64,000 nt of DNA, taken from positions 2,418,001-2,482,000 of the forward strand of contig NZ_CP054038.1 of the NCBI RefSeq assembly GCF_013282805.1, given 5' to 3'. The notes beneath the pieces were generated by a model. That model saw only the letters and a program-made list of their open reading frames with translations, ran no database searches and was not told where the DNA came from. The position numbers were made by a program, and so were the translations under genes. Within the stretch, counting starts at the first letter, position 1; each line of letters begins with the position of its first letter. This stretch comes from Microbacterium hominis. GTDB lineage: Bacteria; Actinomycetota; Actinomycetes; Actinomycetales; Microbacteriaceae. Of the stretch, positions 52,510 to 62,558 are shown one piece after another.

Positions 52510-53109
52510 GTGAACCCACGTCAGGTGCGCGCGCTGCGCGGATCAGGGGCGGCTGCGGCCGCGACCGTGATCGCGGCGACCTCGCACACCTTCGCGGGCG
52601 GCGGTGCGCCGCATCCCCTGCTCCTCCTGGTCATCGCGCTGCTGGCCGCCCCGGTGGCGACGCTCCTGGCCGGGCGCCGCCTCGCGCTGTGGCGGGTCGC
52701 GCTCACGGTCGGGGTGAGCCAGGGCCTGTTCCACGCGGCGTTCACGTTCCTGCACGCGACCCCGGCAGCAGGAGCGTCGGCGACGGCCGTCTCCCACTCG
52801 CACCACGGCCCCACGGCGACCGCGTCGCTGGACACCGCCCTCAGCGTGATCGCCCCCAGCCCCGCGATGGTGCTCGCGCACGCCGTGGCGGCGGTGCTCA
52901 CCGTGTTCGCGCTGCATTCCGGCGAGCGCATGCTGCGCGGCCTCGTCCGCGGGCTGCGTGCGCTCCTGCGGCCCCTCGTGCCTGTCGTCGCGCCGGTGTC
53001 GCCGCGCGCTCCGCGTCCGCGCACTCCGCACCGCGAGCGCGCCGTCTCCATCTCGTTCGTCTTCGATCTGTCGGGCCGCGGCCCTCCTGCCGCGCTCCGG
53101 GCCGTCTGA
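52510..53109 (+). CDS. His-containing membrane protein next to YcnI
   Basis: The protein has 199 residues with four hydrophobic segments (about 12-28, 35-55, 62-80 and 112-133), a short His-rich loop (SHSHHGPTA) between helices three and four, and a basic Pro/Arg-rich tail. The family is not recognised with certainty. The GTG start has AGGAGG five bases upstream. It precedes a YcnI copper-binding protein gene on the same strand by about 90 bases, so a role in copper handling is a reasonable guess, supported by the His loop but not shown. Confidence 0.75.
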   Translation: MNPRQVRALRGSGAAAAATVIAATSHTFAGGGAPHPLLLLVIALLAAPVATLLAGRRLALWRVALTVGVSQGLFHAAFTFLHATPAAGASATAVSHSHHGPTATASLDTALSVIAPSPAMVLAHAVAAVLTVFALHSGERMLRGLVRGLRALLRPLVPVVAPVSPRAPRPRTPHRERAVSISFVFDLSGRGPPAALRAV

Positions 53110-53202
53110 GCCCGACTCCGCACAGCATCGCCCGTCGCGGCCCACGCCGCACGGTCCCTTTCGCGCATCCTGCGCACAGACGAACAACGAAGGACTCCTG
53201 TC

Positions 53203-53934
53203 ATGACCGAGAACACCCGCGCCCGCGTGCGCCGTCCCACCCTCCTCGCCACGGGCATCGCCGCCGGCGCCGCCCTCGCCCTCGGAGCGCCGCTCGCGGC
53301 ATCCGCCCATGTGCACGTCGACCCGGGCACGGCCGCCGCGGGCACCACCTCGACGCTCACGTTCGCCTTCTCGCACGGCTGCGAGGGTGCGGCGACCACC
53401 GCGCTGGTCGTCGAGATCCCGGATGCCGCCGCCAATGCGACTCCGATCGTGGCGGGCGGCTGGTCCGTCGACCGCGAGCTCGGAGACGACGGCGTGCCGA
53501 CCACGGTCACCTATACCGCGGACACGCCGGTCGAGGACGGCCTCAAGGCCACCGTGAGCATGGACGTGCTCTTCGAGGAGGACGCCGCCGACACGACGGT
53601 CGCCTTCCCGATCGTGCAGCAGTGCGAGGAGGGCGAGAACGCCTGGGTCGAGATCGCCGAGGAGGGCGAGGACGCGCACGAGCTCGATTCGCCGGCCCCC
53701 GTCGTCGCGGTGGGTGCCGTCGCCGCGGAGGACGACCACGGTCACGCCGACGCCGCCGATGAGGAGGCGGAGGCCGCAGGCGACGCGCACGCCGACGCGG
53801 CGGGCACCACGGCCGACGCCTCGTCGGTCTCGGGCGGCGACCCTGTCGCCCGCTGGCTCGCCGGAGCGGGCCTGGCGGCCGGGCTCGCCGCGCTCATCGT
53901 GGTGATCGTGCGCGGTCGCCCCCGCCGCAGCTGA
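53203..53934 (+). CDS. YcnI-family (DUF1775) copper-binding protein
   Basis: The protein has 243 residues. The signal peptide ends in ASA, and cleavage leaves His as first mature residue (HVHVDPG), the known copper-binding brace of YcnI. The beta-sandwich domain spans about 36-165 (FAFSHGCEGAATTALVVEIP and a second Cys in QQCEEGENAW). A His/Asp/Ala-rich linker (DDHGHADAADEEAEA) leads to one C-terminal transmembrane helix. It probably holds or delivers copper outside the membrane. It forms a unit with the membrane protein at 52510. A long perfect hairpin follows. Confidence 0.9.
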   Translation: MTENTRARVRRPTLLATGIAAGAALALGAPLAASAHVHVDPGTAAAGTTSTLTFAFSHGCEGAATTALVVEIPDAAANATPIVAGGWSVDRELGDDGVPTTVTYTADTPVEDGLKATVSMDVLFEEDAADTTVAFPIVQQCEEGENAWVEIAEEGEDAHELDSPAPVVAVGAVAAEDDHGHADAADEEAEAAGDAHADAAGTTADASSVSGGDPVARWLAGAGLAAGLAALIVVIVRGRPRRS

Positions 53935-53943
53935 GCCGCACGA

Positions 53944-53988
53944 CCGGAGAGGAGGGCGCCCCACGACACGGGGCGCCCTCCTCTCCGG
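53944..53988. terminator. 19-bp perfect hairpin after ycnI
   Basis: The arm CCGGAGAGGAGGGCGCCCC (53944-53962) pairs perfectly with 53970-53988 around a seven-base loop. It begins ten bases after the ycnI stop. There is no T-tract, as is common for actinobacterial terminators. Confidence 0.82.
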
Positions 53989-54032
53989 GACGGCGCGGGT
54001 GCCCGCCCGCCGGGTGAGAAGATGGATGCGCC

Positions 54033-55688
54033 ATGGCGACAGACACCCCCTCGAACCTGCCCCCCGTGCTGCGACCCGACGCTCCCCCGCGTCACACGCT
54101 GCGCGATCTCGCCGACCGCTTCGGCACCGCCGTGCGCGGCGACGTCGACGGCGTCGAGGTGACGGGATTGACGCTCGCGACCGCCGACCTGCGCGCCGGC
54201 GAGGCGTTCGTCGCGATCCGCGGCGCACAGCGCCACGGCGCGGAGTTCGCGGCCGCGGCCGCCGCGAAGGGGGCCGTCGCCGTCATCACCGATGCCGACG
54301 GCGCCGACATCGCCGCCGATGCAGGGCTGCCGATCGTCGTCGTCGACCACCCGCGGGCGCTGCTGGGCGACCTCTCCGCGTGGGTGTTCGGCACCGGGCC
54401 CGGCGACGACATCCCCCTCCTGTTCGGAACCACCGGCACCAACGGCAAGACGAGCGTCTCGCACCTGCTCGAGGGCATCCTCGGCCAGCTCGGTGCGGTC
54501 ACCGGGCTCTCCTCGACCGCCGAGCGCCACATCGCCGGAGAGGTCATCGTGTCCCGGCTGACCACTCCCGAGGCATCCGAGTTCCACGCCCTGCTCGCCC
54601 TCATGCGCGAGCGCGGCGTCGAGGCGGTGGCCGTGGAGGTCAGCGCTCAGGCTCTCAGCCGGCACCGCGTCGACGGGCTCGTCTTCGATGTGGCAGGGTT
54701 CACCAACCTCTCGCACGACCACCTCGACGACTACGCCGACATGCGGGAGTACTTCGAGGCCAAGATGCCCCTGTTCCGCCCCGACAGGTCTCGTCGGGCG
54801 GTCATCTCCCTCGACTCGGCGCCCGGCGCGGAGGTCGCCGCACGCAGCGAAGTGCCCTCGGTCACCATCATCACGCCCGCGATCGCCGCCGACCCCTCCG
54901 CCGACGCCGACTGGACCGTCGAGATCCTCGACGAGCGTCAGGCCGGCACCGAGTTCCGTCTCACCGCGCGCGACGGCCGCACGCTCACCACGGTCGTCCC
55001 GGTCATCGGCCGGCACATGGCCGCCAATGCCGGGCTCGCGATCGTGATGATCCTCGAGGGCGGATACGCCTGGGACGCCCTGGTCGCGGCTCTCGACGGC
55101 GGACGCATCGACGCGTACCTCCCCGGGCGCACCCAGCTGGTCTCCGGCGAGACCGGCCCTGCGGTGTACGTCGACTTCGGCCACTCCCCCGACGCCTTCG
55201 AGAAGACGCTCGCGGCCGTGCGGCACGTGACACCGGGCACGGTGCTCATGCTGTTCGGCGCCGACGGCGACCGCGACGCGACCAAGCGCCACGACATGGG
55301 CCGCACGGCGGTCGAGGGCAGCGACATCCTGGTGATCACCGACCACCACCCGCGCTTCGAAGACCCCGACTCGATCCGCGCGACCCTCCTCGAGGGTGCG
55401 CGGCGGGCGCGCCCCGACGCTGAGATCCACGAGTTCTCGCCCCCGGAGCGCGCGATCGTCGAGTCGATCGCGATGCTCGGCGACGGCGACGCGATCCTCT
55501 GGGCGGGCCCGGGACATCAGGACTACCGCGACATCCGCGGCGTGCGCACCCCGTATTCGGCGCGGGAGCTCTCCCGTCGCGCGCTGCGGGCCGCGGGCTG
55601 GCCGGTGCCCGAGGCGCACTGGCCCGTCCCCTACCCCGAGGACGCCACCCCGTCGTCGGACCCGCTGCGCCCTTTCGACTCTCCCTGA
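54033..55688 (+). CDS. MurE-like Mur ligase without the DNPR motif
   Basis: The protein has 551 residues with the three Mur ligase domains: substrate-binding N-terminus, ATP-binding FGTTGTNGKTSVSHLLEG near residue 130, the carbamylated-Lys region AKMPLFRP, and a C-terminal domain with VYVDFGHSPDAFEKTL and MLFGADGDRDATKR. MurE adds the third residue to the peptidoglycan stem. The DNPR motif that recognises meso-diaminopimelate reads HHPR here (TDHHPRFEDP, near 436), so another amino acid is likely, in line with the non-DAP wall of Microbacterium. It stands alone outside the usual wall-gene cluster. The start at 54033 lacks a clear ribosome site. Confidence 0.85.
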   Translation: MATDTPSNLPPVLRPDAPPRHTLRDLADRFGTAVRGDVDGVEVTGLTLATADLRAGEAFVAIRGAQRHGAEFAAAAAAKGAVAVITDADGADIAADAGLPIVVVDHPRALLGDLSAWVFGTGPGDDIPLLFGTTGTNGKTSVSHLLEGILGQLGAVTGLSSTAERHIAGEVIVSRLTTPEASEFHALLALMRERGVEAVAVEVSAQALSRHRVDGLVFDVAGFTNLSHDHLDDYADMREYFEAKMPLFRPDRSRRAVISLDSAPGAEVAARSEVPSVTIITPAIAADPSADADWTVEILDERQAGTEFRLTARDGRTLTTVVPVIGRHMAANAGLAIVMILEGGYAWDALVAALDGGRIDAYLPGRTQLVSGETGPAVYVDFGHSPDAFEKTLAAVRHVTPGTVLMLFGADGDRDATKRHDMGRTAVEGSDILVITDHHPRFEDPDSIRATLLEGARRARPDAEIHEFSPPERAIVESIAMLGDGDAILWAGPGHQDYRDIRGVRTPYSARELSRRALRAAGWPVPEAHWPVPYPEDATPSSDPLRPFDSP

Positions 55689-55728
55689 GCGCGCGCACGG
55701 GCGGGCAGCCGGCGCGGCGGAACGCTCA

Positions 55729-55758
55729 TGGAAGCGCTCCCAGCCTGTGGTCAGACCA
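55729..55758. promoter_or_regulatory. Two operator-like dyads before pflB
   Basis: TGGAAGCGCTCCCA (55729-55742) is a near-palindrome one base off the LacI/CebR-type TGGGAGCGCTCCCA. TGGTCAGACCA (55748-55758) is a dyad that fits the TGGTNNNACCA pattern of GntR regulators such as PdhR or LldR. Both lie upstream of a TAGAGT -10-like box and about 85-115 bases before pflB. Confidence 0.5.
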
Positions 55759-55842
55759 TAGGTGTAGAGTGGAGGAAACGGCACGCCGGGCCCGCTGCGA
55801 CCGGTCCCGACGCGACCTGCTCCCAGAAGGAGAGGAAGCGAC

Positions 55843-58131
55843 ATGACCATCGTCAGCCCCGCACCGTCGGCCTTCGGATCCACAGACGGATCCGCCGACA
55901 TCGCCCCCGCCGCCTGGACGGGCTTCACGCCCGGCCCGTGGCAGGACGCCATCGACGTCCGCGACTTCATCCAGCGCAACTACACTCCGTACACCGGCGA
56001 CGACGCCTTCCTGGAAGGTCCGACAGCCCGCACGACGCGCGTGTGGGAGACCCTCGGCGGCATGTTCCCGCAGGAGCGCGAGGACGGCGTCTACGACATC
56101 GACCCGCTCACGCCCGCGGGCATCACGGCCCACGCTCCCGGCTACATCAGCGAAGACGACACGCTCATCGTCGGCCTCCAGACCGACGCCCCGCTCAAGC
56201 GCGCGATCATGCCCAACGGCGGCTGGCGCATGGTCGAAGGCGCCCTCGACACGTACGGCTATGTGGTCGACGACACGCTGCGCACCGTGTTCACGCAGTA
56301 CCGCAAGACGCACAACCAGGGCGTCTTCGACGTGTATCCCCCCTCCGTGCGTGCGGCGCGCTCCTCGCATATCATCACGGGCCTCCCCGACGCCTACGGC
56401 CGCGGCCGCATCATCGGCGACTACCGGCGCGTCGCGCTCTACGGCGTCGATGCGCTGATCGCGGCCAAGAAGATGGACAAGCTCGACCTCGACACCCGCC
56501 CGTTCGGCGAGGAGACCCTGCGCATGCGCGAGGAGCACGCTGAGCAGCTCCGGGCCCTGGCCGAGCTGAAGACGATGGCCGCGAGCTACGGCTTCGACAT
56601 CTCCGGCCCCGCCACGACCGCACGCGAGGCCGTGCAGTGGCTGTACTTCGGCTATCTCGGCGCCGTCAAGGAGCAGAACGGCGCGGCCATGTCGCTGGGC
56701 CGCACCTCGACCTTCCTCGACGCCTACATCGAGCGGGACCTGGCCGCCGGCATCCTCACCGAGAGCCGAGCGCAGGAGCTCATCGACGACTTCGTCATCA
56801 AGCTGCGCATCGTTCGGTTCCTGCGCACACCCGAGTACGACGCCCTGTTCTCGGGCGACCCGACGTGGGTCACCGAGTCGATCGGCGGGATCGGCGAAGA
56901 CGGGCGCCCGCTCGTCACCAAGAACTCGTTCCGCTACCTGCAGACGCTCTACAACCTGGGGCCTGCCCCCGAGCCGAACATGACCGTGTTCTGGAGTGCG
57001 GACCTCCCGCAGGGGTTCAAGGACTTCTGCGCCCGTGTGTCGATCGACACCTCGGCCGTGCAGTTCGAGTCCGACGATCTCATCCGCGCCAGCTGGGGCG
57101 ACGACGCCGCCATCGCGTGCTGCGTCTCGCCCATGCGGATCGGCAAGCAGATGCAGTTCTTCGGTGCACGGGTGAACCTCGCCAAGGCCCTGCTCTACGC
57201 CATCAACGGCGGCCGCGACGAGATCACGGGTAAGCAGGTGTCGCCCGCCCTCGCCCCGGTCGGAGACGGCCCCCTCGACTTCGACGATGTGCTCTCCCGG
57301 TTCGACGCGACGATGGACTGGCTGGCGCAGACGTACGTCGAGGCGCTCAACGGCATCCACTGGTCGCACGACAAGTACGCGTACGAGCGCCTCGAGATGG
57401 CCCTCCACGACAAGGACGTGCTGCGCACGATGGCCTGCGGCATCGCCGGCCTGTCCGTCGCCGCCGACTCCCTGTCGGCGATCAAGCACGCCGTCGTCAC
57501 CCCCGTGCGCGACGAGCGCGGACTCGTCGTCGACTTCGTCACCGAGGGCGACTTCCCGACGTACGGCAACGACGACGACCGCGCCGACGCGATGGCCGTC
57601 GACCTCGTCGAGCGCTTCATGGCGAAGATCCGGCGCCACCCGATGTACCGCGACGCCGTGCCCACCCAGTCGGTGCTGACGATCACCTCGAACGTCGTGT
57701 ACGGCAAGGCGACCGGCTCCACCCCCGACGGGCGCCGCGCGGGCGAGCCGTTCGCCCCGGGTGCGAACCCCATGAACGGACGCGACACGCACGGGATGCT
57801 GGCCTCGGCCCTCTCCGTCGCCAAGCTCCCCTACGACCAGGCGCAGGACGGCATCTCGCTCACCAACACGGTCGTGCCCAGCGGCTTGGGGCGCACGCGC
57901 GAAGAGCAGACGGCGAACCTGTCGGGCCTGCTCGACGCCTACATCGGCGCCGACGGCTACCACATGAACGTCAACGTGCTGAACCGGGAGACGCTCCTGG
58001 ATGCGATGGCGCACCCCGACAACCACCCGCAGCTGACGATCCGCGTGTCGGGCTACGCCGTGAACTTCGTGCGCCTCACGCGCGAGCAGCAGCTCGACGT
58101 GCTCTCCCGCACCTTCCACGGCGCGATGTGA
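55843..58131 (+). CDS. pflB: Pyruvate formate-lyase
   Basis: The 762-residue glycyl-radical enzyme splits pyruvate with CoA into acetyl-CoA and formate without oxygen. The active-site Cys pair is Cys426-Cys427 in IACCVSPM, and the radical Gly is near 737 in [30 protein letters not shown] and [18 protein letters not shown] are typical. ATG at 55843 with AAGGAGAGGAA upstream. The activase gene follows by seven bases. It shows the strain can ferment or overwinter micro-oxic conditions. The true enzyme, not a diol dehydratase relative, is indicated by the double Cys. Confidence 0.95.
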   Translation: MTIVSPAPSAFGSTDGSADIAPAAWTGFTPGPWQDAIDVRDFIQRNYTPYTGDDAFLEGPTARTTRVWETLGGMFPQEREDGVYDIDPLTPAGITAHAPGYISEDDTLIVGLQTDAPLKRAIMPNGGWRMVEGALDTYGYVVDDTLRTVFTQYRKTHNQGVFDVYPPSVRAARSSHIITGLPDAYGRGRIIGDYRRVALYGVDALIAAKKMDKLDLDTRPFGEETLRMREEHAEQLRALAELKTMAASYGFDISGPATTAREAVQWLYFGYLGAVKEQNGAAMSLGRTSTFLDAYIERDLAAGILTESRAQELIDDFVIKLRIVRFLRTPEYDALFSGDPTWVTESIGGIGEDGRPLVTKNSFRYLQTLYNLGPAPEPNMTVFWSADLPQGFKDFCARVSIDTSAVQFESDDLIRASWGDDAAIACCVSPMRIGKQMQFFGARVNLAKALLYAINGGRDEITGKQVSPALAPVGDGPLDFDDVLSRFDATMDWLAQTYVEALNGIHWSHDKYAYERLEMALHDKDVLRTMACGIAGLSVAADSLSAIKHAVVTPVRDERGLVVDFVTEGDFPTYGNDDDRADAMAVDLVERFMAKIRRHPMYRDAVPTQSVLTITSNVVYGKATGSTPDGRRAGEPFAPGANPMNGRDTHGMLASALSVAKLPYDQAQDGISLTNTVVPSGLGRTREEQTANLSGLLDAYIGADGYHMNVNVLNRETLLDAMAHPDNHPQLTIRVSGYAVNFVRLTREQQLDVLSRTFHGAM

Positions 58132-58138
58132 CCCGCGC

Positions 58139-59050
58139 ATGAGCGCGATCGCCCTGCCCGCCACCTCGTCGCCGACCGACGCGGCGCGCCTCGACGCGCC
58201 CGCCGGCCGGGTCCGACGCTCGGGCGCGGGCCTGCACGCGCTGGCGGTGTCCGATCTGCCGCGCGGCGAGCGACTGGCGGCGATGCGCCGCGGCGAGCTC
58301 GGCTCGGTGCACTCGTGGGAGCTCGTGACCGCCGTCGACGGACCCGGCACACGGCTGACGGTCTTCCTCAGCGGCTGCCCGCTGCGGTGCGTCTACTGCC
58401 ACAACCCCGACACGCTCGCCATGCGCGACGGCGAGCCGGTGCTCGCCGACGAGATCGTCGCGCGCGTGCGTCGCTACGCCGGCGTCTTCCGTGCGACCGG
58501 GGGCGGCCTCACGCTCTCGGGCGGCGAGGTGCTCATGCAGCCGGCCTTCGCCGCACGGGTGCTGCGCGCGGCGAAGCGCCTCGGCGTGCACACCGCGATC
58601 GACACGTCGGGGTTCCTCGGCGCGAACGCGACGGATGCCCTGCTCCACGACGTCGATCTGGTGCTGCTGGATGTGAAATCCGGGGATGCCGCGACCTACG
58701 CGCGCGTGACCGGACGCGACCTCGCCCCGACTCTCGCCTTCGGCCGCCGCCTCGCCCGCCGCGGTCTCGACGGCCACGGCCCCGAAGTATGGGTGCGATT
58801 CGTCCTCGTGCCGGGCATCACCGACGACGACGCGAACATCGCCGCAGTAGCCGACTATGCGGCATCCCTCGAGGAGATCCGCCCGGGCACGGTCGGCCGC
58901 GTCGAGGTGCTCCCCTTCCACCAGATGGGGCGCGACAAGTGGCAGGCGCTGGGCCTGGACTACGAACTGGCCGACGTGGAGCCGCCGTCGGTGGGGGCCG
59001 TCGAGCGAGCGCGGGAGATCTTCCGCACCCGCGGGCTCACGACGTTCTGA
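58139..59050 (+). CDS. pflA: Pyruvate formate-lyase activating enzyme
   Basis: The 303-residue radical SAM enzyme makes the glycyl radical on PflB. The cluster motif CPLRCVYC has Cys80, 84 and 87, and is followed by GGGLTLSGGEVLMQPAF, DTSGFLGAN and LLDVKSGD. About 50 extra N-terminal residues precede the family start (GSVHSWELVTAVDGPGTRL); a later start near Met49 is possible. It begins seven bases after the pflB stop, so the two form one operon, and it is convergent with dxr. Confidence 0.93.
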   Translation: MSAIALPATSSPTDAARLDAPAGRVRRSGAGLHALAVSDLPRGERLAAMRRGELGSVHSWELVTAVDGPGTRLTVFLSGCPLRCVYCHNPDTLAMRDGEPVLADEIVARVRRYAGVFRATGGGLTLSGGEVLMQPAFAARVLRAAKRLGVHTAIDTSGFLGANATDALLHDVDLVLLDVKSGDAATYARVTGRDLAPTLAFGRRLARRGLDGHGPEVWVRFVLVPGITDDDANIAAVADYAASLEEIRPGTVGRVEVLPFHQMGRDKWQALGLDYELADVEPPSVGAVERAREIFRTRGLTTF

Positions 59051-59071
59051 GCGGGGCGCGTCAGCCTCGCC

Positions 59072-60157
59072 TCAGCCGTGCGCGGCGATCGCGCGATCGG
59101 CGGCCTCGCGCGCCCAGCGCTCGGCCTCGGCGAGCGAGGCGCGATCGAGCACCGCGGGGGCCTCGTGGTCGTCGACCACGCGCGCGACGGTGTCGACGAT
59201 GTCGAGGAACCCGATGCGACCCTCGTGGAACGCGTCGACGGCCTGCTCGTTGGCCGCGTTGAACACGCCCGGGTAGGTGCCCGCCGCGCGACCGACCTGC
59301 TTGGCCAGGCGCACCGCCGGGAAGGCGTCGTCGTCGAGCGGTTCGAACGTCCACGCCGTCGCCGCGGTCCAATCCAGCGGCCGCCCGACGCCGGCGACGC
59401 GATGCGGCCAGTCGAGGCCGAGGGAGATCGGCAGTCGCATGTCGGGCGGGGAGGCCTGGGCGATGGTGGAGCCGTCGGTGAACTCCACCATCGAGTGCAC
59501 GATCGACTGCGGATGGACCACCACGTCGATCTCGGCGTACGGCACGCCGAACAGCAGGTGCGCCTCGATGACCTCGAGTCCCTTGTTGACGAGCGTGGCC
59601 GAGTTGGTCGTCACCACGCGTCCCATGTCCCAGGTCGGGTGAGCGAGCGCCTCGGCGGGGGTGACGTTCGCCAGCGACGCGCGGTTGCGACCGCGGAACG
59701 GCCCGCCAGACGCGGTGAGCACGAGCCGACGCACCTCGGCGCGGTCGCCGCTGCGCAGCGCCTGGGCGATCGCGGAGTGCTCCGAGTCGACCGGAACGAT
59801 CTGCCCCGGCCGGGCGAGGCGGGTCACCAGGTCGCCGCCGACGATGAGCGACTCCTTGTTGGCGAGCGCGAGCGTGCGGCCGGTCTCCAGGGCGGCCAGG
59901 GTCGGTCCGAGTCCGACCGATCCGGTGATGCCGTTGAGCACGACATCGGCGTCGACATCGCGCACCAGCTGCTCGGCCTCTGCGGCACCGAGCGCGACGT
60001 GCTCGACCCCGAACTCGCGGGCCTGCGCCTGCATGCCCGCGCGGTCGGTGCCGGCGGCCAGGCCCACGACCTCAAAGCGCGCGGGGTTCGCCCGTACGAC
60101 GTCGAGGGCCTGGGTGCCGATGGATCCGGTGGATCCGAGGATGACGATGCGGCGCAT
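59072..60157 (-). CDS. dxr: 1-deoxy-D-xylulose-5-phosphate reductoisomerase
   Basis: The 361-residue NADPH enzyme carries out the second step of the MEP pathway. [16 protein letters not shown] binds [16 protein letters not shown] and [13 protein letters not shown] hold the substrate and metal ligands, and [10 protein letters not shown] is the active-site loop. Near the C-terminus is [12 protein letters not shown]. It begins 22 bases after the FKBP lipoprotein stop without a clear ribosome site, so it may share that message. In most actinobacteria dxr is next to the site-2 protease and ispG; here pfl, MurE-like and YcnI genes stand between. Confidence 0.95.
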   Translation of the reverse strand: MRRIVILGSTGSIGTQALDVVRANPARFEVVGLAAGTDRAGMQAQAREFGVEHVALGAAEAEQLVRDVDADVVLNGITGSVGLGPTLAALETGRTLALANKESLIVGGDLVTRLARPGQIVPVDSEHSAIAQALRSGDRAEVRRLVLTASGGPFRGRNRASLANVTPAEALAHPTWDMGRVVTTNSATLVNKGLEVIEAHLLFGVPYAEIDVVVHPQSIVHSMVEFTDGSTIAQASPPDMRLPISLGLDWPHRVAGVGRPLDWTAATAWTFEPLDDDAFPAVRLAKQVGRAAGTYPGVFNAANEQAVDAFHEGRIGFLDIVDTVARVVDDHEAPAVLDRASLAEAERWAREAADRAIAAHG

Positions 60158-60178
60158 CGGATCAGCCCCGCGCGAGGA

Positions 60179-61123
60179 TCACTGAGCGGTCGCGGCGTGC
60201 TGCACGCCGATGATGTCGACGACGAACACGAGCGTCTCGTCCTGGAGCTCGTGGCCCTCGCTCGCGCCGTAGCCGAACTCCGGCGGGATCACGACGACGA
60301 CCTGCGACCCGACCGTCTGCCCCTCCAGCGCCTGCTGGAAGCCGGCGACCACTCCCGTGGTCTGGAACGAGGCGGGCACGCCGCGCTCCCAGCTCGAGTC
60401 GAACACCGAGCCGTCCGACCACTTCACGCCCTTGTACTGGACCAGGACCGTGTCGCCGGTCGCCACCGTCGCGCCGTCGCCGAGCTTGAGGGTCCCCAGC
60501 TCCACCTCGGCGGGCGCGTCGCCACCGGGAAGGGTGATCTCCGGCTCGCCGTCGTCGGCGAGCTCGACCGTCGGCATCCCCTCGACGGGCTCCTGCGGCT
60601 CACCCCAGGCGGCCGTGGGCACCACGTCGAGGAGATCGACGATGTACACCTCGCCGCCGCTGGATTCGCTGGGCGGGAACGCCGCGACGACCCGCGTTCC
60701 GGGGGTGGCGCAGCCCAGGAGCTGCCCGAGCGGGTTGTCGGGCGAGATCTGCTGCGGCAGCACCGGATCGTCGCCGTACCCGACGCTGCCGAGCACCTCG
60801 CCGTCGTCGGCGCTGAAGGCCGTGAGCGCGTAGGACACGAAGTCGCCGGTCTCGACCGGATCGCCGTCGCCCTCGGTGATCACGGTGCTCTGCAGCACGT
60901 CGACCTCGGCGGGGAAGTCGAAGGTGGCGGTGGATTCCTCGCCGGTGTCGCCCTCGACCGTGACGGCGTCGGACACGGCACCCGGCGCGACGGCGGCGGC
61001 GCACAGGTCGCCGGCGGTGCCCGAGGGGGTGGGCTCAGCCTCGGTGGTGCCGGCGCTGCACCCCGCCAGGACGACGGCGGCCAGGGCGGCGACGGACAGG
61101 GCGGCGATAGGACGTGTACGCAC
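60179..61123 (-). CDS. FKBP-type peptidyl-prolyl isomerase lipoprotein
   Basis: The protein has 314 residues. The signal peptide ends in a lipobox (VVLAGCS, Cys near residue 20), so it is anchored outside the membrane. An N-terminal domain of about 150 residues (VETGDFVSYALTAF, GTRVVAAFPP) looks like a degenerate FKBP, followed by a complete FKBP domain at about 205-310: VLVQYKGVKWSDGSVFDSSW, GFQQALEGQTVGSQVVVVIP, FGYGASEGHELQDETLVFVV. It helps fold exported proteins. GTG at 61123 with GAGG six bases upstream. It is divergent from plsC and upstream of dxr. Confidence 0.92.
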   Translation of the reverse strand: MRTRPIAALSVAALAAVVLAGCSAGTTEAEPTPSGTAGDLCAAAVAPGAVSDAVTVEGDTGEESTATFDFPAEVDVLQSTVITEGDGDPVETGDFVSYALTAFSADDGEVLGSVGYGDDPVLPQQISPDNPLGQLLGCATPGTRVVAAFPPSESSGGEVYIVDLLDVVPTAAWGEPQEPVEGMPTVELADDGEPEITLPGGDAPAEVELGTLKLGDGATVATGDTVLVQYKGVKWSDGSVFDSSWERGVPASFQTTGVVAGFQQALEGQTVGSQVVVVIPPEFGYGASEGHELQDETLVFVVDIIGVQHAATAQ

Positions 61124-61237
61124 GATGATCCTCTGTAAAGCGGAAGGGGGTGCACCCATCCTCCCCCACATTCGTCCAACGCACACCGGGAAGGTGCCAT
61201 GCCGTGGCCGGAATGGAATCGGGGGTAGCCTCGATGG

Positions 61238-62017
61238 GTGACTTCCGACGATACTCCCGACGTCGAGGCATCCCGACCCGACCAGACGGCGTCCGAGTCC
61301 GAGCCCGCCACCCGCATGGGCCTGACCTATGCGCTGGGGCGCGGCGTGCTCACGCCGCTCGCACGCCTGATCTACCGCCCGCGGGTCGAAGGGAAGGCCA
61401 CGGTCCCGCGGTCGGGGGCCGTGATCTTCGCGAGCAACCACCTGTCGTTCATCGACTCCATCGCGATCCCGGTCGCGGCGCCGCGCCCGGTGCACTTCCT
61501 CGCGAAGTCGAGTTACTTCGAGAAGCCGTTCTCGCGCTGGTTCTTCACCTCGATCGGCGCCATCGCCGTCAAGCGCGGCGCGGGGCAAGCCGCCCTCGAC
61601 GCACTCGACCAGCAGCGCCGGCTGCTCGACGAGGGCAGCGCCGTCGCGCTGTACCCCGAGGGCACGCGCTCGCTCGACGGGCGTCTGTACAAAGGACGCA
61701 CCGGCGTCGCCTTCCTCGCCCTGCAGACCGGCGCGCCCGTGGTGCCGGTCGGGCTCATCGGCACCGACAAGGTGATGCCCGTGGGCGCCAAGATGCCCTC
61801 GCTCAAGCACCGCATCACCGTGAAGTTCGGCGAGCCGATCGACCTGTCCCACCACGGCCCTGCCGAGTCGGGTCGGGCCCGCCGCCACGCGACCGACGAG
61901 ATCATGGCCGCGATCCACGCGCTGTCCGGCCAGGAGTTGGCCAACGCCTACAACGAGGTGCCGGCGCATAACACGATCGAGCGCATCCGCCAGGCGCTCC
62001 CCCACGAACGCAAGTAG
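61238..62017 (+). CDS. 1-acylglycerol-3-phosphate O-acyltransferase-like (PlsC)
   Basis: The 259-residue membrane-associated enzyme adds the second acyl chain in phospholipid synthesis. It has NHLSFID (the HxxxxD box, near 68-74), FLAKSSYFEKPF, YPEGTRS (near 141) and PVVPVGLIGTDKVMP. A hydrophilic N-terminus of about 25 residues precedes the first hydrophobic stretch. The start is the GTG at 61238 with TAGCCT exactly six bases upstream, so a leaderless mRNA is likely. It stands alone between the FKBP lipoprotein and the osmC-type gene. Confidence 0.9.
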   Translation: MTSDDTPDVEASRPDQTASESEPATRMGLTYALGRGVLTPLARLIYRPRVEGKATVPRSGAVIFASNHLSFIDSIAIPVAAPRPVHFLAKSSYFEKPFSRWFFTSIGAIAVKRGAGQAALDALDQQRRLLDEGSAVALYPEGTRSLDGRLYKGRTGVAFLALQTGAPVVPVGLIGTDKVMPVGAKMPSLKHRITVKFGEPIDLSHHGPAESGRARRHATDEIMAAIHALSGQELANAYNEVPAHNTIERIRQALPHERK

Positions 62018-62035
62018 CCGCCGGTCCGCCGGCGG

Positions 62036-62506
62036 TCAGGCGACGTCGATCACCGGTTCGTGCCGCACCGGGAAGTTCACCGAGTTGGCAATGAAGCACC
62101 ACTGGTGCGCCTGCGCGTGCGCGGCGAGCGCGGCATCCACCATCGACGCCTCCGCGACCGTCACCCGTGGACGCAGCACCACCTCGCGGAACGCGCCGCC
62201 GCCCCGGCCGTCTTCGACCATGAGCCCCGAGGCCTCGTCCGCATAGGCGACGACCACGACGCCCGCGGTCACGCACGCGTGCAGGTAGGACAGCAGGTGG
62301 CACTCGCTCAGGGCCGCCAGGAGCAGATCCTCCGGATTCCAGCGCGACGGGTCGCCGCGGAACGGCTTGTCGGCCGATGCCGCGAGCGCGGGCTTGCCCG
62401 CGATCTCGATCTCCACCGCGCGGTCGTAGTCGCGGTAGCCGGTCGTCCCGGGGCCGCGGTTGCCGGTCCACGTGGACCGGACGGAGTAGCGGTGCTCGCC
62501 GAACAT
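62036..62506 (-). CDS. OsmC-family protein
   Basis: The 156-residue protein has the OsmC fold and its two redox Cys: SECHLLSYLHAC (near 68-79) and HQWCFIANSV (near 135-144). The presence of both indicates a thiol peroxidase of the OsmC/Ohr kind, acting on organic hydroperoxides. RGDPSRWNPEDLLLAAL is typical. No MarR-type OhrR gene is adjacent. It is divergent from the asparaginase gene and convergent with plsC, with 18 bases between the stops. Confidence 0.87.
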   Translation of the reverse strand: MFGEHRYSVRSTWTGNRGPGTTGYRDYDRAVEIEIAGKPALAASADKPFRGDPSRWNPEDLLLAALSECHLLSYLHACVTAGVVVVAYADEASGLMVEDGRGGGAFREVVLRPRVTVAEASMVDAALAAHAQAHQWCFIANSVNFPVRHEPVIDVA

Positions 62507-62558
62507 GGCGACAGTCTGTCATGCAGGACCGCATGCTCCGGCCGAGTAGGCTGGCGTG

